Part shown: positions 17,698-26,118 of the stretch, in pieces
How positions within the stretch are numbered: position 1 is the stretch's first letter
Layout of the letters: each line of letters starts with the position of its first letter
Assembly: GCA_015075365.1 (NCBI GenBank)
Contig: JABTUN010000002.1
Span: 1,488,001 to 1,552,000 of the forward strand
Source: Verrucomicrobiaceae bacterium
GTDB taxonomy: Bacteria > Verrucomicrobiota > Verrucomicrobiia > Verrucomicrobiales > Verrucomicrobiaceae
Reading direction: 5' to 3'
DNA length: 64,000 nucleotides
Translations under genes and position numbers: made by a program
The notes under the pieces: model-generated
Told to the model about the DNA's origin: nothing
Databases searched by the model: none
What the model saw: only the letters and a program-made list of their open reading frames with translations

Positions 17698-18426
17698 TCA
17701 CGCTCCGCGCAGCTTCGACACATCATACAGACTCAGCATCGACGCGATGCAGGCGTCCCGCTGACCGGATTTGAGCATGTCAAAGGTGACGCACTTGCCC
17801 GGCTCGAGCTTGAAATGGCCGCTGCGTGTGCGGCGCAGGGCGCTGAGATGGGCGCCACAGCCCAGCTTCTGGCCGATCTCATGCGCGTAGGTGCGGACGT
17901 AAAAGCCCTTGCTGCACACGACACGGAAATCGACCTGCGGCAGCTCCACCCGCGTGATCTCATAATTGTACACGCGCACAAGACGCGGCTCACGCTCCAC
18001 CTCCTTGCCCTGGCGCGCCAGTTTGTAGAGCGGCACGCCGCCGATCTTCACCGCGCTGACCATGGGCGGCGTCTGGTAAAAATCGCCTTTGAACTGGTCG
18101 AACGCGGCGGCGATGTCCTCCTTCGTCAGCCCGGGCACGGGCTTCTGCTCGACGACCTCGCCCTCGGCGTCCTGGGTGTTCGTCGTGGCGCCCAGCGTCA
18201 GCGTACTGGTGTACTCCTTGTCCTCGCTCATGAGCAGGTCCTGGATGCGCGTGGCGCTGCCGACGACGAGGATGAGCATGCCGGTGGCCATCGGGTCCAG
18301 CGTGCCGCAGTGACCGATCTTTTTGGTGTTCAGGCAGCGGCGTGCCACGGCCACCACATCGTGGGAGGTCATGTCCTGGCCTTTATCGACCAGGAGCACG
18401 CCGTTAATCGAGTCGTCGGACTTCAT
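17698..18426 (-). CDS. truB: tRNA pseudouridine-55 synthase TruB
   Basis: 242 residues, start at the ATG of MKSDDSINGVLLVDKG. The catalytic Asp44 is in GHCGTLDPMATGML. Further TruB motifs include QTPPMVSAVKIGGVPLYKLA and CSKGFYVRTYAHEIG. It makes pseudouridine 55 in the T-loop of tRNAs. It ends in a short C-terminal part and lacks a PUA domain, as in many bacteria. Its start overlaps the end of nrnA by 23 bp, indicating translational coupling. Confidence 0.95.
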   Translation of the reverse strand: MKSDDSINGVLLVDKGQDMTSHDVVAVARRCLNTKKIGHCGTLDPMATGMLILVVGSATRIQDLLMSEDKEYTSTLTLGATTNTQDAEGEVVEQKPVPGLTKEDIAAAFDQFKGDFYQTPPMVSAVKIGGVPLYKLARQGKEVEREPRLVRVYNYEITRVELPQVDFRVVCSKGFYVRTYAHEIGQKLGCGAHLSALRRTRSGHFKLEPGKCVTFDMLKSGQRDACIASMLSLYDVSKLRGA

Positions 18427-19399
18427 CTTCGAGAGCTTGGAGAAAAATTTCGGCGGCCTCGTGGATCGGGCCTTTGAGACGCGCGCCCGCCGCCATGCGG
18501 TGCCCGCCGCCGCCAAACCGCGCGCACACATCGGACACATTCAGCCGCATGTCCTTCGACCGCGCGCTCACGCGCACCTTGCCGTGGTCGATGTCCTCAA
18601 AAATGACGCAGGCCAGCACGGAGTCGATCGCGCGCAGCGTGTCGATGAGGCCCTCGGTGTCGCCGGGCTCCATCTGGATGTCATTCATGAGGCGGTGCGT
18701 GAGCTGCCAGCTCGCGATGCGGTCATCCGCGCGGAAGGCCATCTCGTTGAGCATGGCGCGCTGGAGCTCGATCCGGCGGCGCGGAAAGGACTGGTAGCAC
18801 AGCGTCGCCAGGCGCGCGGTGTCCAGGCCCGCCTCCAGCATCTCCGCGGCGATGCGGTGCGTGCGCGCGTTCGTGCTGGAGAACTGGAACGAGCCCGTGT
18901 CCGTGGAAATGGCCACAAAGAGGTTCTGGCGCACCGCGTCGTCGATGGGAAAGCCGTGCTGGCTCAGCAGGTCGTAGATGATCTGTCCCGTGGCCGGCGA
19001 GCTCGTGTCGATGTGATTGAGGTGGCCGTAGCCGGGGTTCGTGCCGTGGTGGTCGATGTTCACCAGCACCGGCGCGGTGGAAAAGGCCTTGACGCAACCC
19101 GCGCCGATGCGCTCATGCGTGGCGGTGTCCAGCGCGATGGCCAGATCCAGTTCCAGCACGCCGCCGTCCGGCCGCGTCACGGTGTCCGCGCCCGGCAGAA
19201 AGGCCAGGTTGGAGGGCACGCCGTCCTCCAGGATGGCGATGACCTCTTTTCCCAGCGCCCTCAGGCTCAGGACGAGGCCCATCACCGATCCCACCGCATC
19301 GCCATCCGGCCTCACATGGGAGGCCACGGCAATGCGCTGCGCGCCACGGATGGCGGCGATGATTTCGGCTGGAATGACAGAACTTGAGCTGGTTGGCAC
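18404..19399 (-). CDS. nrnA: NrnA-like DHH phosphoesterase (oligoribonuclease/pAp phosphatase)
   Basis: 331 residues if started at the GTG at 19399; the frame is open upstream but the extra 31 residues are not family-like. Motifs are SHVRPDGDAVGS (about 28-38), DHH at 116-118 (VLVNIDHHGTN), and the DHHA1 signature FGGGGHRMAAGA near the end. The family degrades nano-RNAs and dephosphorylates 3'-phosphoadenosine 5'-phosphate. It overlaps truB, the common nrnA-truB arrangement; rbfA and infB, often upstream, are not here. Confidence 0.88.
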   Translation of the reverse strand: MPTSSSSVIPAEIIAAIRGAQRIAVASHVRPDGDAVGSVMGLVLSLRALGKEVIAILEDGVPSNLAFLPGADTVTRPDGGVLELDLAIALDTATHERIGAGCVKAFSTAPVLVNIDHHGTNPGYGHLNHIDTSSPATGQIIYDLLSQHGFPIDDAVRQNLFVAISTDTGSFQFSSTNARTHRIAAEMLEAGLDTARLATLCYQSFPRRRIELQRAMLNEMAFRADDRIASWQLTHRLMNDIQMEPGDTEGLIDTLRAIDSVLACVIFEDIDHGKVRVSARSKDMRLNVSDVCARFGGGGHRMAAGARLKGPIHEAAEIFLQALEDEVRRLD

Positions 19400-20019
19400 C
19401 CTCTTCCCAAAGCACTCCCCCGCTGGGCCGCAAGGAGAAGATGCAAACCTCCCCACAGGCGCGTCCGCCCAGGCGGGAAACCCCACGACCACGAATCCGA
19501 CTCGGATGCGAAGCGCTGGAATCTGAGAACGCTCGATGGTTCAACACACAGGATGACAATCCTGGCCTCTCCGTGGTGCAGCTTGATCCAGACATGCTGC
19601 GCGTCATCAGCATGTGTGATGGTTGAACCACCAAGGGCCACGAGTTTTCACCCATGGATTCTCCCTCTTTGCCAGCCATTCGTGCTCATTCGTGACCCTT
19701 CGTGGTTTTGAAACCGCTTTTCTCAAAAGGTGACGACGCCGGGCATGGACTCGACGTCAGAACCATGAACAAATGTCCGCGGATGTGTCGCGACGGGTGA
19801 CAGACGCTGGGATTGAGGGAGTCTCATCAGATGCGGCATCCGCACGACAGGAGATGAAAAATCTTGTCCCATGGGCGGGAGTTGTGGTTCAATCCACGGC
19901 ATGAACGGTGCCTCCAGTCCTGCCGGAGATGCCACGATGGGCGGATGCCGCCGGGCATCTTCGGTCCACCGCGGCGCAGATTTCATGGAGGATGCGGCGG
20001 AGCGGATGCAGGGCGCGGC
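19400..20019. other. Intergenic region before the palindromic array
   Basis: About 620 bp with no convincing gene. It holds word-like repeats, for example CATTCGTGCTCATTCGTGAC near 19677 and the related CCTTCGTGG just after, which recur in PVC intergenic DNA. From about 19940 onward degenerate 21-bp units leading into the array can be traced on the minus strand. Confidence 0.5.
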
Positions 20020-20452
20020 AAACTCCTCTGAGCACGGTGCAGACGCTGTCTGGCTCAATCCCTTCTGGAAAGGGATGAGGGCAAACCGAACCGGGGATGC
20101 TCCCGGGAAGGTTTGCGGGAATCCCTTTCCAAAAGGGATCAAGCTCAACCAAGCCGGTCCTGATCCCTTTGGCAAAGGGATCATGGCAAACTCCGTCTGC
20201 GGTCCTGCGGATCGAGTCTGCCGCGATCCCATCAGAAAAGGGATTGGCGTAAACTCCGTCTGCGGTCCGGCGGATCGAGTCTGCCGCGATCCCATCAGAA
20301 AAGGGATTGGCGCAAACTCAGTCTGCGATCCGGCGGATCGAGTCTGCCGCGATCCCTTTTCCCGAGGGATCAGGGCAAACAAGGTCCGCATGTCCCCCGA
20401 TGGAGTCTGCGCGGCCTCGAAAACGGTCTGCCGCACGCTCCACCGTGGCTGC
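20020..20452. repeat. Phased palindromic repeat array, 63/42-bp units built on a 21-bp module
   Basis: Six 19-bp palindromes of form ATCCC-N9-GGGAT lie at 20058-20076, 20121-20139, 20163-20181, 20226-20244, 20289-20307 and 20352-20370. Start-to-start distances are 63, 42, 63, 63 and 63 bp, all multiples of 21. An AAAC box falls exactly 25 bp after most palindrome starts (20083, 20188, 20251, 20314, 20377; CAAC at 20146). GTCTGC falls at 20258, 20279, 20405 and 20426, again on the 21-bp lattice. 21 bp is two helical turns, so all palindromes face the same side of the DNA. Every frame stays open; the minus frame gives heptads alternating QTxSAx, QTEFAx and IPFxKGS. Coding or non-coding status is unresolved. 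Confidence 0.85.
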
Positions 20453-20490
20453 CGTCCGGCGATTTTCATCTTCCACCCCCCAGCCAGGCC

Positions 20491-21186
20491 ATGAAGCACC
20501 AACTCTACTTCCCGCCGCGTCGCGCGGAGCAAAACCTGTGGCTCGCCCACTTCCAGCAGACGCTTCCCCAAGTCGCCCCGCAGCTCGGACTCGCCCCGGA
20601 GGAGGTGGCGGAGGCCCTGGCGGACATCGACTGGCTGTTGTACCAGCGCAGGGACGTCCGCGGCGCGCTGGATCATGCCGCGCGGGCCGCCACGGCGCTG
20701 GAAAAGCGGCTCAGCGAGGGGACAGGCAACGATCCCGTGCTGCCGCTGGTGCTGGAGCTGCCTCCACCGCCTGCCATCCCGCCGGTGAAGCCCGGCGCCT
20801 TGAAACGCCTCTTCCGCCTCGTGCGCCGGATCAAGTTTCGTCCGGGCTACACCGTGGCCATGGGCCGCGAGCTGGGCATCGAGGAGAATCACTACCGCCG
20901 CGAGTCCCCGGTGCCCACCTTTACCCTGCGTGCGGAGCCGGGGCCGGTGGTGGTCATCCAGTACAGCCGCCACGGCCATCAGGGCGTCTATGCCGAGTTC
21001 CGCCGCAACGGCGGCGACTGGGAGCCTGTGGTGCGGGGCTTTCTCTCTGGCGCGAGCTTCCGCGACCGCCACCCGCTGCTCGATCCCGCCCGCCCCGAGG
21101 TGCGCGAGTACCGCCTGCGCTTCTGGAAGGACCACGGCCCCATCGGCGACTGGACGGACCTCAAGCGCATCACGGTGTCGCCATGA
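20491..21186 (+). CDS. Orphan protein, helical N-terminus plus fibronectin-III-like C-terminus
   Basis: 231 residues, no signal peptide. Residues 1-90 are helical and Ala/Leu-rich (GLAPEEVAEALADIDWLLYQ); a Pro-rich linker follows (about 92-104); then a basic segment and a beta-rich domain (about 135-231) with EYRLRFWKDHGPIGDWTD near the end, like the last strands of Fn3 domains. Similar layouts occur in uncharacterised proteins I recall from environmental bacteria. The start codon lies 39 bp after the last unit of the palindromic array, so the array could regulate it. Function unknown. Confidence 0.7.
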   Translation: MKHQLYFPPRRAEQNLWLAHFQQTLPQVAPQLGLAPEEVAEALADIDWLLYQRRDVRGALDHAARAATALEKRLSEGTGNDPVLPLVLELPPPPAIPPVKPGALKRLFRLVRRIKFRPGYTVAMGRELGIEENHYRRESPVPTFTLRAEPGPVVVIQYSRHGHQGVYAEFRRNGGDWEPVVRGFLSGASFRDRHPLLDPARPEVREYRLRFWKDHGPIGDWTDLKRITVSP

Positions 21187-21427
21187 GGGGGAAGGAATCA
21201 GGGATGAGCGGAGGGCGGGATTCCATTCCCGCCCTGATCCGCCCCGGAGAGGCGGTGTACGTTGTCCGGCGTTCGCTTCGCGGCTCCGCAGCAATCCGGC
21301 CTGTGGAAAGGCGGATGAACGGTGGCGAAGAAGTTCGGTGATCGTTTACATGCCCCAATATCCGAATGCCGCGTGTTATCCGACGTTTTTGTTGCCCGAG
21401 TACGGCATAGGCGGCTAAAACGACACC
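21187..21427. other. Intergenic region and left boundary of cassette
   Basis: No gene is seen. GTTATCC at 21375-21381 is identical to the heptamer at 22561-22567, the right edge of the attC-like site. Composition falls in GC from about 21340 onward. No attC-like fold was found upstream of this left heptamer, so it may be a secondary insertion site. Confidence 0.45.
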
Positions 21428-21505
21428 ATGAAGACAAAAACCCGTGATATTCCCGTCAAAGTGTCGGCTATAAAGCTGCTGAAAAACCTCGCGATCTGTG
21501 AATGA
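21428..21505 (+). CDS. Possible 25-residue leader peptide in the cassette
   Basis: An ATG frame encodes a basic peptide starting MKTKTRDIPVKVSAIKLLKN. Its TGA overlaps an ATG at 21502 (ATGA), the first in-frame start of the HEAT-repeat gene, so coupled translation is possible. The frame includes GCTGCTGAAAAAC (21475-21487), the same core as the ends of the inverted-repeat elements elsewhere in the window. It may be chance. Confidence 0.25.
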   Translation: MKTKTRDIPVKVSAIKLLKNLAICE

Positions 21506-21522
21506 TCTTTAATGTTAGCATC

Positions 21523-22503
21523 ATGAAATCTGCCCGATGCCTCAACGTTCTGGTCGCTTGGGCACTCTGTGACATGGGTTCTCTTGCGGCCGATGAGTAT
21601 CCGTTTCCGGCAGTTGAAGATGTAGCGGAGAGGTCCTTGATAGGAGTCGATGAGAATGGCCATCCGCGAATCGCAGACGACAATAAGAAGCTAGTGGCTA
21701 GGCTTGCTGCCGCCAGTGACACCCCGGAGAATCTTCGATTCTACGCAATATGGGGCTTGGCGATCTCAGGCTATTCAGTTGATTCGGCTGAGGGTCTGAT
21801 ACAGGCCGCTGAAGACCACGACCTTAGCGCAACCGCGAGAGGATATGCGGCGATGGGACTCCGCAACTTTTCACGGGACCTCCCTCCTGAATCGAAGGGG
21901 GTGCTTCGAGAGCGGCTCCGTCGCATTGTAGCGTCTGAATCCGAATCTATACCGGACTCGATTATTCGGACGCTGATTGCTTGGGGAGACGCGGAGTGGA
22001 TTGCCAACCGTCTCGGCGACCAGATACAGGGACATCAGATGGAGATTGAGATCCTCAGTGCATTAGAGCCGCCCCGCGCGACAGATCGCTTGCTCGAGAT
22101 CTATCGGGCAGACGAGCGGCAGAGCGTGCGGGAGAGCTACAATCGCCGCGCCGAGATTGGGAGGGCATTGCTGGCCTTTCACGATAGGCGCGGGATCGAT
22201 ATTCTTGAGTCACTTCTTGATGCGGAGGTGGTGCCCCTGAGCGGCGAGCAACCGAATCATCAATACCGCCACAACGTGTTCAACGCGATTACCCGGGCAG
22301 TAGGACAGGACTTCGGCTACGAGCACATGAACTTCGACCCGAGTATCGACGAAGCAATCAGGAGATTCCGCTCCTGGTGGCTTGAGAGTCGCTTCACGTT
22401 CACCTTTCCTGAGGACGACCACCCCACTGAAAACAACAATGCTAACAAGTCGCGGCTGGACAACCCGCCACCCCGCCGCGACTCGGAGGTTGAACCGCGA
22501 TGA
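21523..22503 (+). CDS. Exported HEAT-repeat-like protein in an integron-type cassette
   Basis: 326 residues from the ATG at 21523, chosen because it begins a signal peptide (MKSARCLNVLVAWALCDMG); the ATG at 21502 is in frame. The mature part is a series of helical pairs resembling HEAT repeats (ENLRFYAIWGLAISGYS, LSATARGYAAMGLRNFS, DSIIRTLIAWGDAEW). No enzyme motif is visible. The GC content is clearly lower than the neighbours and codons such as ATA, CTA and AGG are used, suggesting transfer. The last 21 codons run into the attC-like site, common for cassette genes. Function unknown. Confidence 0.7.
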   Translation: MKSARCLNVLVAWALCDMGSLAADEYPFPAVEDVAERSLIGVDENGHPRIADDNKKLVARLAAASDTPENLRFYAIWGLAISGYSVDSAEGLIQAAEDHDLSATARGYAAMGLRNFSRDLPPESKGVLRERLRRIVASESESIPDSIIRTLIAWGDAEWIANRLGDQIQGHQMEIEILSALEPPRATDRLLEIYRADERQSVRESYNRRAEIGRALLAFHDRRGIDILESLLDAEVVPLSGEQPNHQYRHNVFNAITRAVGQDFGYEHMNFDPSIDEAIRRFRSWWLESRFTFTFPEDDHPTENNNANKSRLDNPPPRRDSEVEPR

Positions 22504-22567
22504 GAACCCTTCACAATGAGGCGGACTGGCGCTCCCGGTAACGGGTGCCAGCGCTTCAACGTTATCC
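22440..22567 (+). mobile_element. attC-like recombination site
   Basis: The ends pair as TAAC (22443-22446) with GTTA (22561-22564), then comes an unpaired spacer on each side, then a 13-bp stem: GCGGCTGGACAACCCG on the left pairs with CGGGTGCCAGCGC on the right, leaving three single bulged bases (G, A, A), all on the left arm. An R-box pair, a spacer, an L-box pair with extrahelical bases and a long variable loop are the features of integron attC sites; 128 bp is within their size range. The outer heptamer GTTATCC deviates from GTTRRRY. No integrase is in the window. Confidence 0.7.
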
Positions 22568-23710
22568 TCACCCCTTCGCTTCCCGCCTCGCCCATGAATC
22601 CGCCTCAATGAGGGCCTCCAAGGTGGGATGCGCGATGACTTGATGGGCGGTCATGACGCGTTCGACGGTCCGCCAGATGCCGGGGAAGGTGAGCTGGCCG
22701 TTGAGGAAGGCTTCGACGGCGACTTCGTTGGCGGCGTTGAGGACCGCGGGGAGGGTGCCGCCGATGGTGCCGGCGTGGCGGGCGAGATTGATGGCGGGGA
22801 AGTCATCGACGCGGGGACCCTCGAAATGAAGGGCGGCAAGCTTGGCGAAGTCGAGCGGCTTCAAGTTGTTCGGGACGCGGTCGGGCCAGGTGACGGCGTA
22901 TTGGATGGGGAAGCACATGTCGCTATGGCTGAGCTGGGCGATGACGCTGTTGTCGGCGAATTCGACCATGCTGTGGACGATGCTTTGCGGATGAACGACG
23001 ACCTCGATCTTGTCCATGGGCACGTCGAAGAGCCATTTGGCCTCGATCATCTCCAGGCCTTTGTTGAAGAGCGTGGCGCTGTCGATGGTGATTTTCCGCC
23101 CCATGGTCCAGGTGGGATGCTTCAAGGCCTGGGCGACGGTGACGGCGGGCAATTGATCCGCAGGGAGCTGGCGGAATGGGCCACCGCTGGCGGTGAGGAG
23201 GATGCGGCGCACCTCGCTGTGGCGATGGCCTTCGAGGCACTGGAAGATGGCGTTGTGCTCGCTGTCCACGGGCAGGAGGTTCACGTTTTTGCGCTTCGCG
23301 GCCTCCGTGACGGCTTCGCCGGCCATGACGAGGATTTCCTTGCTGGCGACGGCGAGGTGCATGCCACGCTCAATGGCCGCGAGAGCCGGAGCGAGGCCCG
23401 CGGTGCCGACGATGGCGACGAGGACCATGTCGGCCTCGCATTCGTTGATGAGGTCGATGAGGCCCTGGGTGCCGGTGTGAAGGGCGACGCCGTCCGGGAG
23501 CTGCACCTTCGCTTTGGCCGCGGCGGCGGGATCGGTGAGGGCGACGTGCTTCACGCCGGTCTCAATCGCTTGCTGGACGAGAGCATCGGCGCTGCTGTTC
23601 GCCGCGAGGCCCACGATCTGCATGCGCTCCGGGATGTCGCGGGCCACTTTGAGGGCGCTGGTGCCGATGGAACCGGTGGAGCCGAGGAGGATGACGCGTT
23701 TGGCAGGCAT
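22568..23710 (-). CDS. dxr: 1-deoxy-D-xylulose 5-phosphate reductoisomerase
   Basis: 380 residues, normal for DXR. NADPH-binding motif VILLGSTGSIGTSAL at the N-terminus; catalytic metal-binding region LLPVDSEHNAIFQCLEG; substrate-loop region LLTASGGPFRQLP; HPTWTMGRKITIDSATLFNKGLEMIEA. It catalyses the first committed step of the MEP isoprenoid pathway in the cytoplasm. It lies downstream of cdsA in the same direction, a common order; rseP, often next, is replaced here by the cassette, whose right edge is immediately beyond the dxr stop codon. Confidence 0.97.
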   Translation of the reverse strand: MPAKRVILLGSTGSIGTSALKVARDIPERMQIVGLAANSSADALVQQAIETGVKHVALTDPAAAAKAKVQLPDGVALHTGTQGLIDLINECEADMVLVAIVGTAGLAPALAAIERGMHLAVASKEILVMAGEAVTEAAKRKNVNLLPVDSEHNAIFQCLEGHRHSEVRRILLTASGGPFRQLPADQLPAVTVAQALKHPTWTMGRKITIDSATLFNKGLEMIEAKWLFDVPMDKIEVVVHPQSIVHSMVEFADNSVIAQLSHSDMCFPIQYAVTWPDRVPNNLKPLDFAKLAALHFEGPRVDDFPAINLARHAGTIGGTLPAVLNAANEVAVEAFLNGQLTFPGIWRTVERVMTAHQVIAHPTLEALIEADSWARREAKG

Positions 23711-23735
23711 GCGGGGGATGGCGGAGAGCGTAGGG

Positions 23736-23813
23736 CTAAGGGCGTAGGGCTTTAAAATCGTCCTCGTCCTCCTGCTCGAACTCGTCCTCGATGATGGCGG
23801 ACACGAAGGTCAT
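23736..23813 (-). CDS. Possible small acidic protein between cdsA and dxr
   Basis: A 25-residue frame (MTFVSAIIEDEFEQEDEDDF then KALRP) ends 25 bp before dxr. It is strikingly acidic and its position fits a leader or a conserved microprotein in the cdsA-dxr unit, but only one genome is visible, so coding is unproven. Confidence 0.22.
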   Translation of the reverse strand: MTFVSAIIEDEFEQEDEDDFKALRP

Positions 23814-23910
23814 GGTGTGGGCGGCGGACGATCGAATATCGAACAAGGAATCTGGAAGGACGAAGGGATGAGCGGAGCGGAAGAATCGAGGACGGGGACG
23901 AGGACGATGG

Positions 23911-24816
23911 TTAGCGCCACACCGCGCTCAGATAGAAGTAAAAGACGGGAGCGGTGAAGAGCAGGCTGTCGGTGAGGTCGAGGATGCCGCCGATGCCGGG
24001 GAGCTTGTGGCCGCTGTCTTTGATGGCGACGCAACGCTTCAGCACGGACTCGGCGAGGTCGCCGGTGACGGCGGTGGCGCAGAGGACGGGAGCTAGGACC
24101 ATGGCGTGGAGCCAGTTCAGCGGGGCGAGTTTTTCCGGGATCCAGGCCATCAGAATGACCGCGGCGACGAACGAGCCGAGAAAGGAGCCGGCAAAGCCTT
24201 CCCAGGATTTCGCGGGGCTGATGTGGGGGATCATCTTGTGCTTCCCAAAGCACACGCCGACGGCATAAGCGCCCATGTCGCTGAATTTCGTCACCATGAT
24301 GAGGAAGAGCAGGAGGAAGCTGCCCTTCATCGGCTCGTCCGGGTAGAGGTAGATGACCTTCACCATGAAGCCGAAGAAGATGACGGTATAGACGACGCCA
24401 AAGACGGTGCTGAAGATGCGCTGGAGGGTGACCACGCCCTCCAACTGATGGCGGTAGCAAAGGAGGAAGCTGCCATGCACGCTGGCGGTGAGCGCGGCGA
24501 GATCCAGCCACATGAGGTCCGCGGAGCGCCCGAGGTGCAGCCACCAGGCCACGGTGGCCCAGTAGCCCAGGCAGATCAGCAGGCCGAGCATGTTGAAGGA
24601 CCGCGCCTGCGGGTCCGCCCGCAGCAGCCGGTAGTATTCCATGGCTCCGGCGACGCCAAAAAGCCCCGTGATGACCATGACAAGCCATTCCCGCTCCGAC
24701 TTGAAGGCAAAGACCAGCACCGCCCAGAGCAGCAGCGTGCTGAAAAGCCGGGAGGCAAAGACACGACGCTTGCTGGGAGGCGTCGGCGGCGTGGCGGCTG
24801 CGGCGGGTTGGGACAT
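23911..24816 (-). CDS. cdsA: Phosphatidate cytidylyltransferase CdsA
   Basis: 301 residues from the ATG at 24816 (an in-frame ATG at 24846 adds ten residues; neither has a clear Shine-Dalgarno). A Pro/Ala-rich cytoplasmic start is followed by about eight membrane helices. The family signature near the C-terminus reads ESVLKRCVAIKDSGHKLPG followed by GGILDLTDS, with Leu-Thr in place of the usual Arg-x before the final Asp, a variant also seen in PVC-type sequences. It makes CDP-diacylglycerol from phosphatidic acid and CTP. It probably forms a unit with dxr about 200 bp downstream. Confidence 0.92.
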   Translation of the reverse strand: MSQPAAAATPPTPPSKRRVFASRLFSTLLLWAVLVFAFKSEREWLVMVITGLFGVAGAMEYYRLLRADPQARSFNMLGLLICLGYWATVAWWLHLGRSADLMWLDLAALTASVHGSFLLCYRHQLEGVVTLQRIFSTVFGVVYTVIFFGFMVKVIYLYPDEPMKGSFLLLFLIMVTKFSDMGAYAVGVCFGKHKMIPHISPAKSWEGFAGSFLGSFVAAVILMAWIPEKLAPLNWLHAMVLAPVLCATAVTGDLAESVLKRCVAIKDSGHKLPGIGGILDLTDSLLFTAPVFYFYLSAVWR

Positions 24817-24957
24817 GCGGTCGGGACGGGAGGAGAGGCGGCCCATTTAGAGCGCATGCCCCCGCCGCGGGCAATGCGGATTTCGCGGGCGGGAGCAGCG
24901 ACCGCGGCCGCCGCACAACGAGGCAACTTTGCCCCGTGATCCGCGTTCCACCTCCCC

Positions 24958-26025
24958 ATGCCCATGAAAGCGCGCCCCGTCCTCGCCCTGCTTGCCATCA
25001 TCTCCACCTGCCACGCGCAGGTGACCTCCGAAAACAACGAGCGTCTCCGCGAGGGGCTGCAGCGCTACCCGGAGGCGGACACGAACAAGGACGGCATCCT
25101 CACGATGGAGGAGGGGCTGGCCTATCTGGCGAAACGAAAGGCCGCGCCTGCCGCCGCGCCCGCAAAACCCGCGCCAGGCGGCCTGAAACCGTCCGTGGCG
25201 GACATCGCCTACGGCACCCACGAACGCGCCCGGCTGGACCTTTACCTCGCGAAGGGGGCGGAGGGCCGGAGCACGCCGGTGGTGGTGCTGATCCACGGTG
25301 GCGGCTTCCGCGCCGGGGACAAAAGCCGCTGGGCCACGGACAAGACGACACGGGACCTCCTCGCGCAGGGCATCTCGTGCGCGGCGCTGAACTACCCCTT
25401 CCTCAACCACATGCCCGTCCAGGACATCCTGCGCCAGTGCGCGCGCGCGGTGCAGTTCCTGCGCAGCCGTGCCGGGGAGTGGCGGCTGGACAAGACACGC
25501 TTTGCCGCGATGGGCGGCTCCGCGGGCGCGGGCACCTCGCTGTGGCTCGCCACGCATGATGACCTGGCCGATCCCGATGCCAGCGACCCCGTCCTGCGCG
25601 AGTCCACGCGCCTGCTCTGCGCCGTGTGCAACGCGACGCAGGCCACCTACGACGTGACACGCTGGGAATCCTTCCTCGGCGCGCCCAAGCCGGAATTCCG
25701 CACCAGCGAGGTGGAGGCGGCCTTGTTTTACCACCTGCCGTCCGCCGCCGCCTTCACGACCGACCAGGGAAAGGCCATCCTGCGCGAGTGTGACATGCTG
25801 TCGTGGATCACGCGCGACGACCCGCCGCTGCTCATCAGCAATCCGCAGGTGGTGGACGCCCCGTCCAACCGTGGCGAGTGGCTGCACTGCATCCATCATG
25901 CCCGTGAGGTGCACAAACACTGCAAGGCGGCCGGCGTCCCCTGCCTGGTCCTGCAGGATGCCGCGGACGACAAGCCGGACGCGGCCGCCTTCCTCGCGCG
26001 CCATCTCCTCGGCGGCGGGAAATGA
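24958..26025 (+). CDS. Exported alpha/beta-hydrolase (esterase) with EF-hand
   Basis: 355 residues; signal peptide after MPMKARPVLALLAIISTCHA (the ATG at 24964 is an alternative start). An EF-hand loop DTNKDGILTMEE spans 41-52. The esterase part has the oxyanion motif HGGGF (113-117) and nucleophile motif GGSAG with Ser188, as in the hormone-sensitive lipase/BD-FAE-like group. Such EF-hand/esterase fusions are common in PVC bacteria and often act on acetylated polysaccharides. It diverges from cdsA and is followed by an AraC-type regulator gene on the same strand. Confidence 0.82.
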   Translation: MPMKARPVLALLAIISTCHAQVTSENNERLREGLQRYPEADTNKDGILTMEEGLAYLAKRKAAPAAAPAKPAPGGLKPSVADIAYGTHERARLDLYLAKGAEGRSTPVVVLIHGGGFRAGDKSRWATDKTTRDLLAQGISCAALNYPFLNHMPVQDILRQCARAVQFLRSRAGEWRLDKTRFAAMGGSAGAGTSLWLATHDDLADPDASDPVLRESTRLLCAVCNATQATYDVTRWESFLGAPKPEFRTSEVEAALFYHLPSAAAFTTDQGKAILRECDMLSWITRDDPPLLISNPQVVDAPSNRGEWLHCIHHAREVHKHCKAAGVPCLVLQDAADDKPDAAAFLARHLLGGGK

Positions 26026-26118
26026 CCGCACGCAGGCCGACGGACCGGCTTTTTGCTCAGATGCGTTGCGTTTTCAGGCGGCAGGGAACACACTGCGCGC
26101 CGTCCTCCAACCACCCGC

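Noticed and set aside
20020..20452. CRISPR array
   Set aside because: Units are near-identical over most of the 63 bp, there are no unique spacers, and no cas genes are nearby.
19723..21294. A long minus-strand open frame across the array and the 231-residue gene
   Set aside because: The upper half is a shadow of the plus-strand gene. Only the part from 20469 down could be real, and that is treated as repeat array with undecided coding status.
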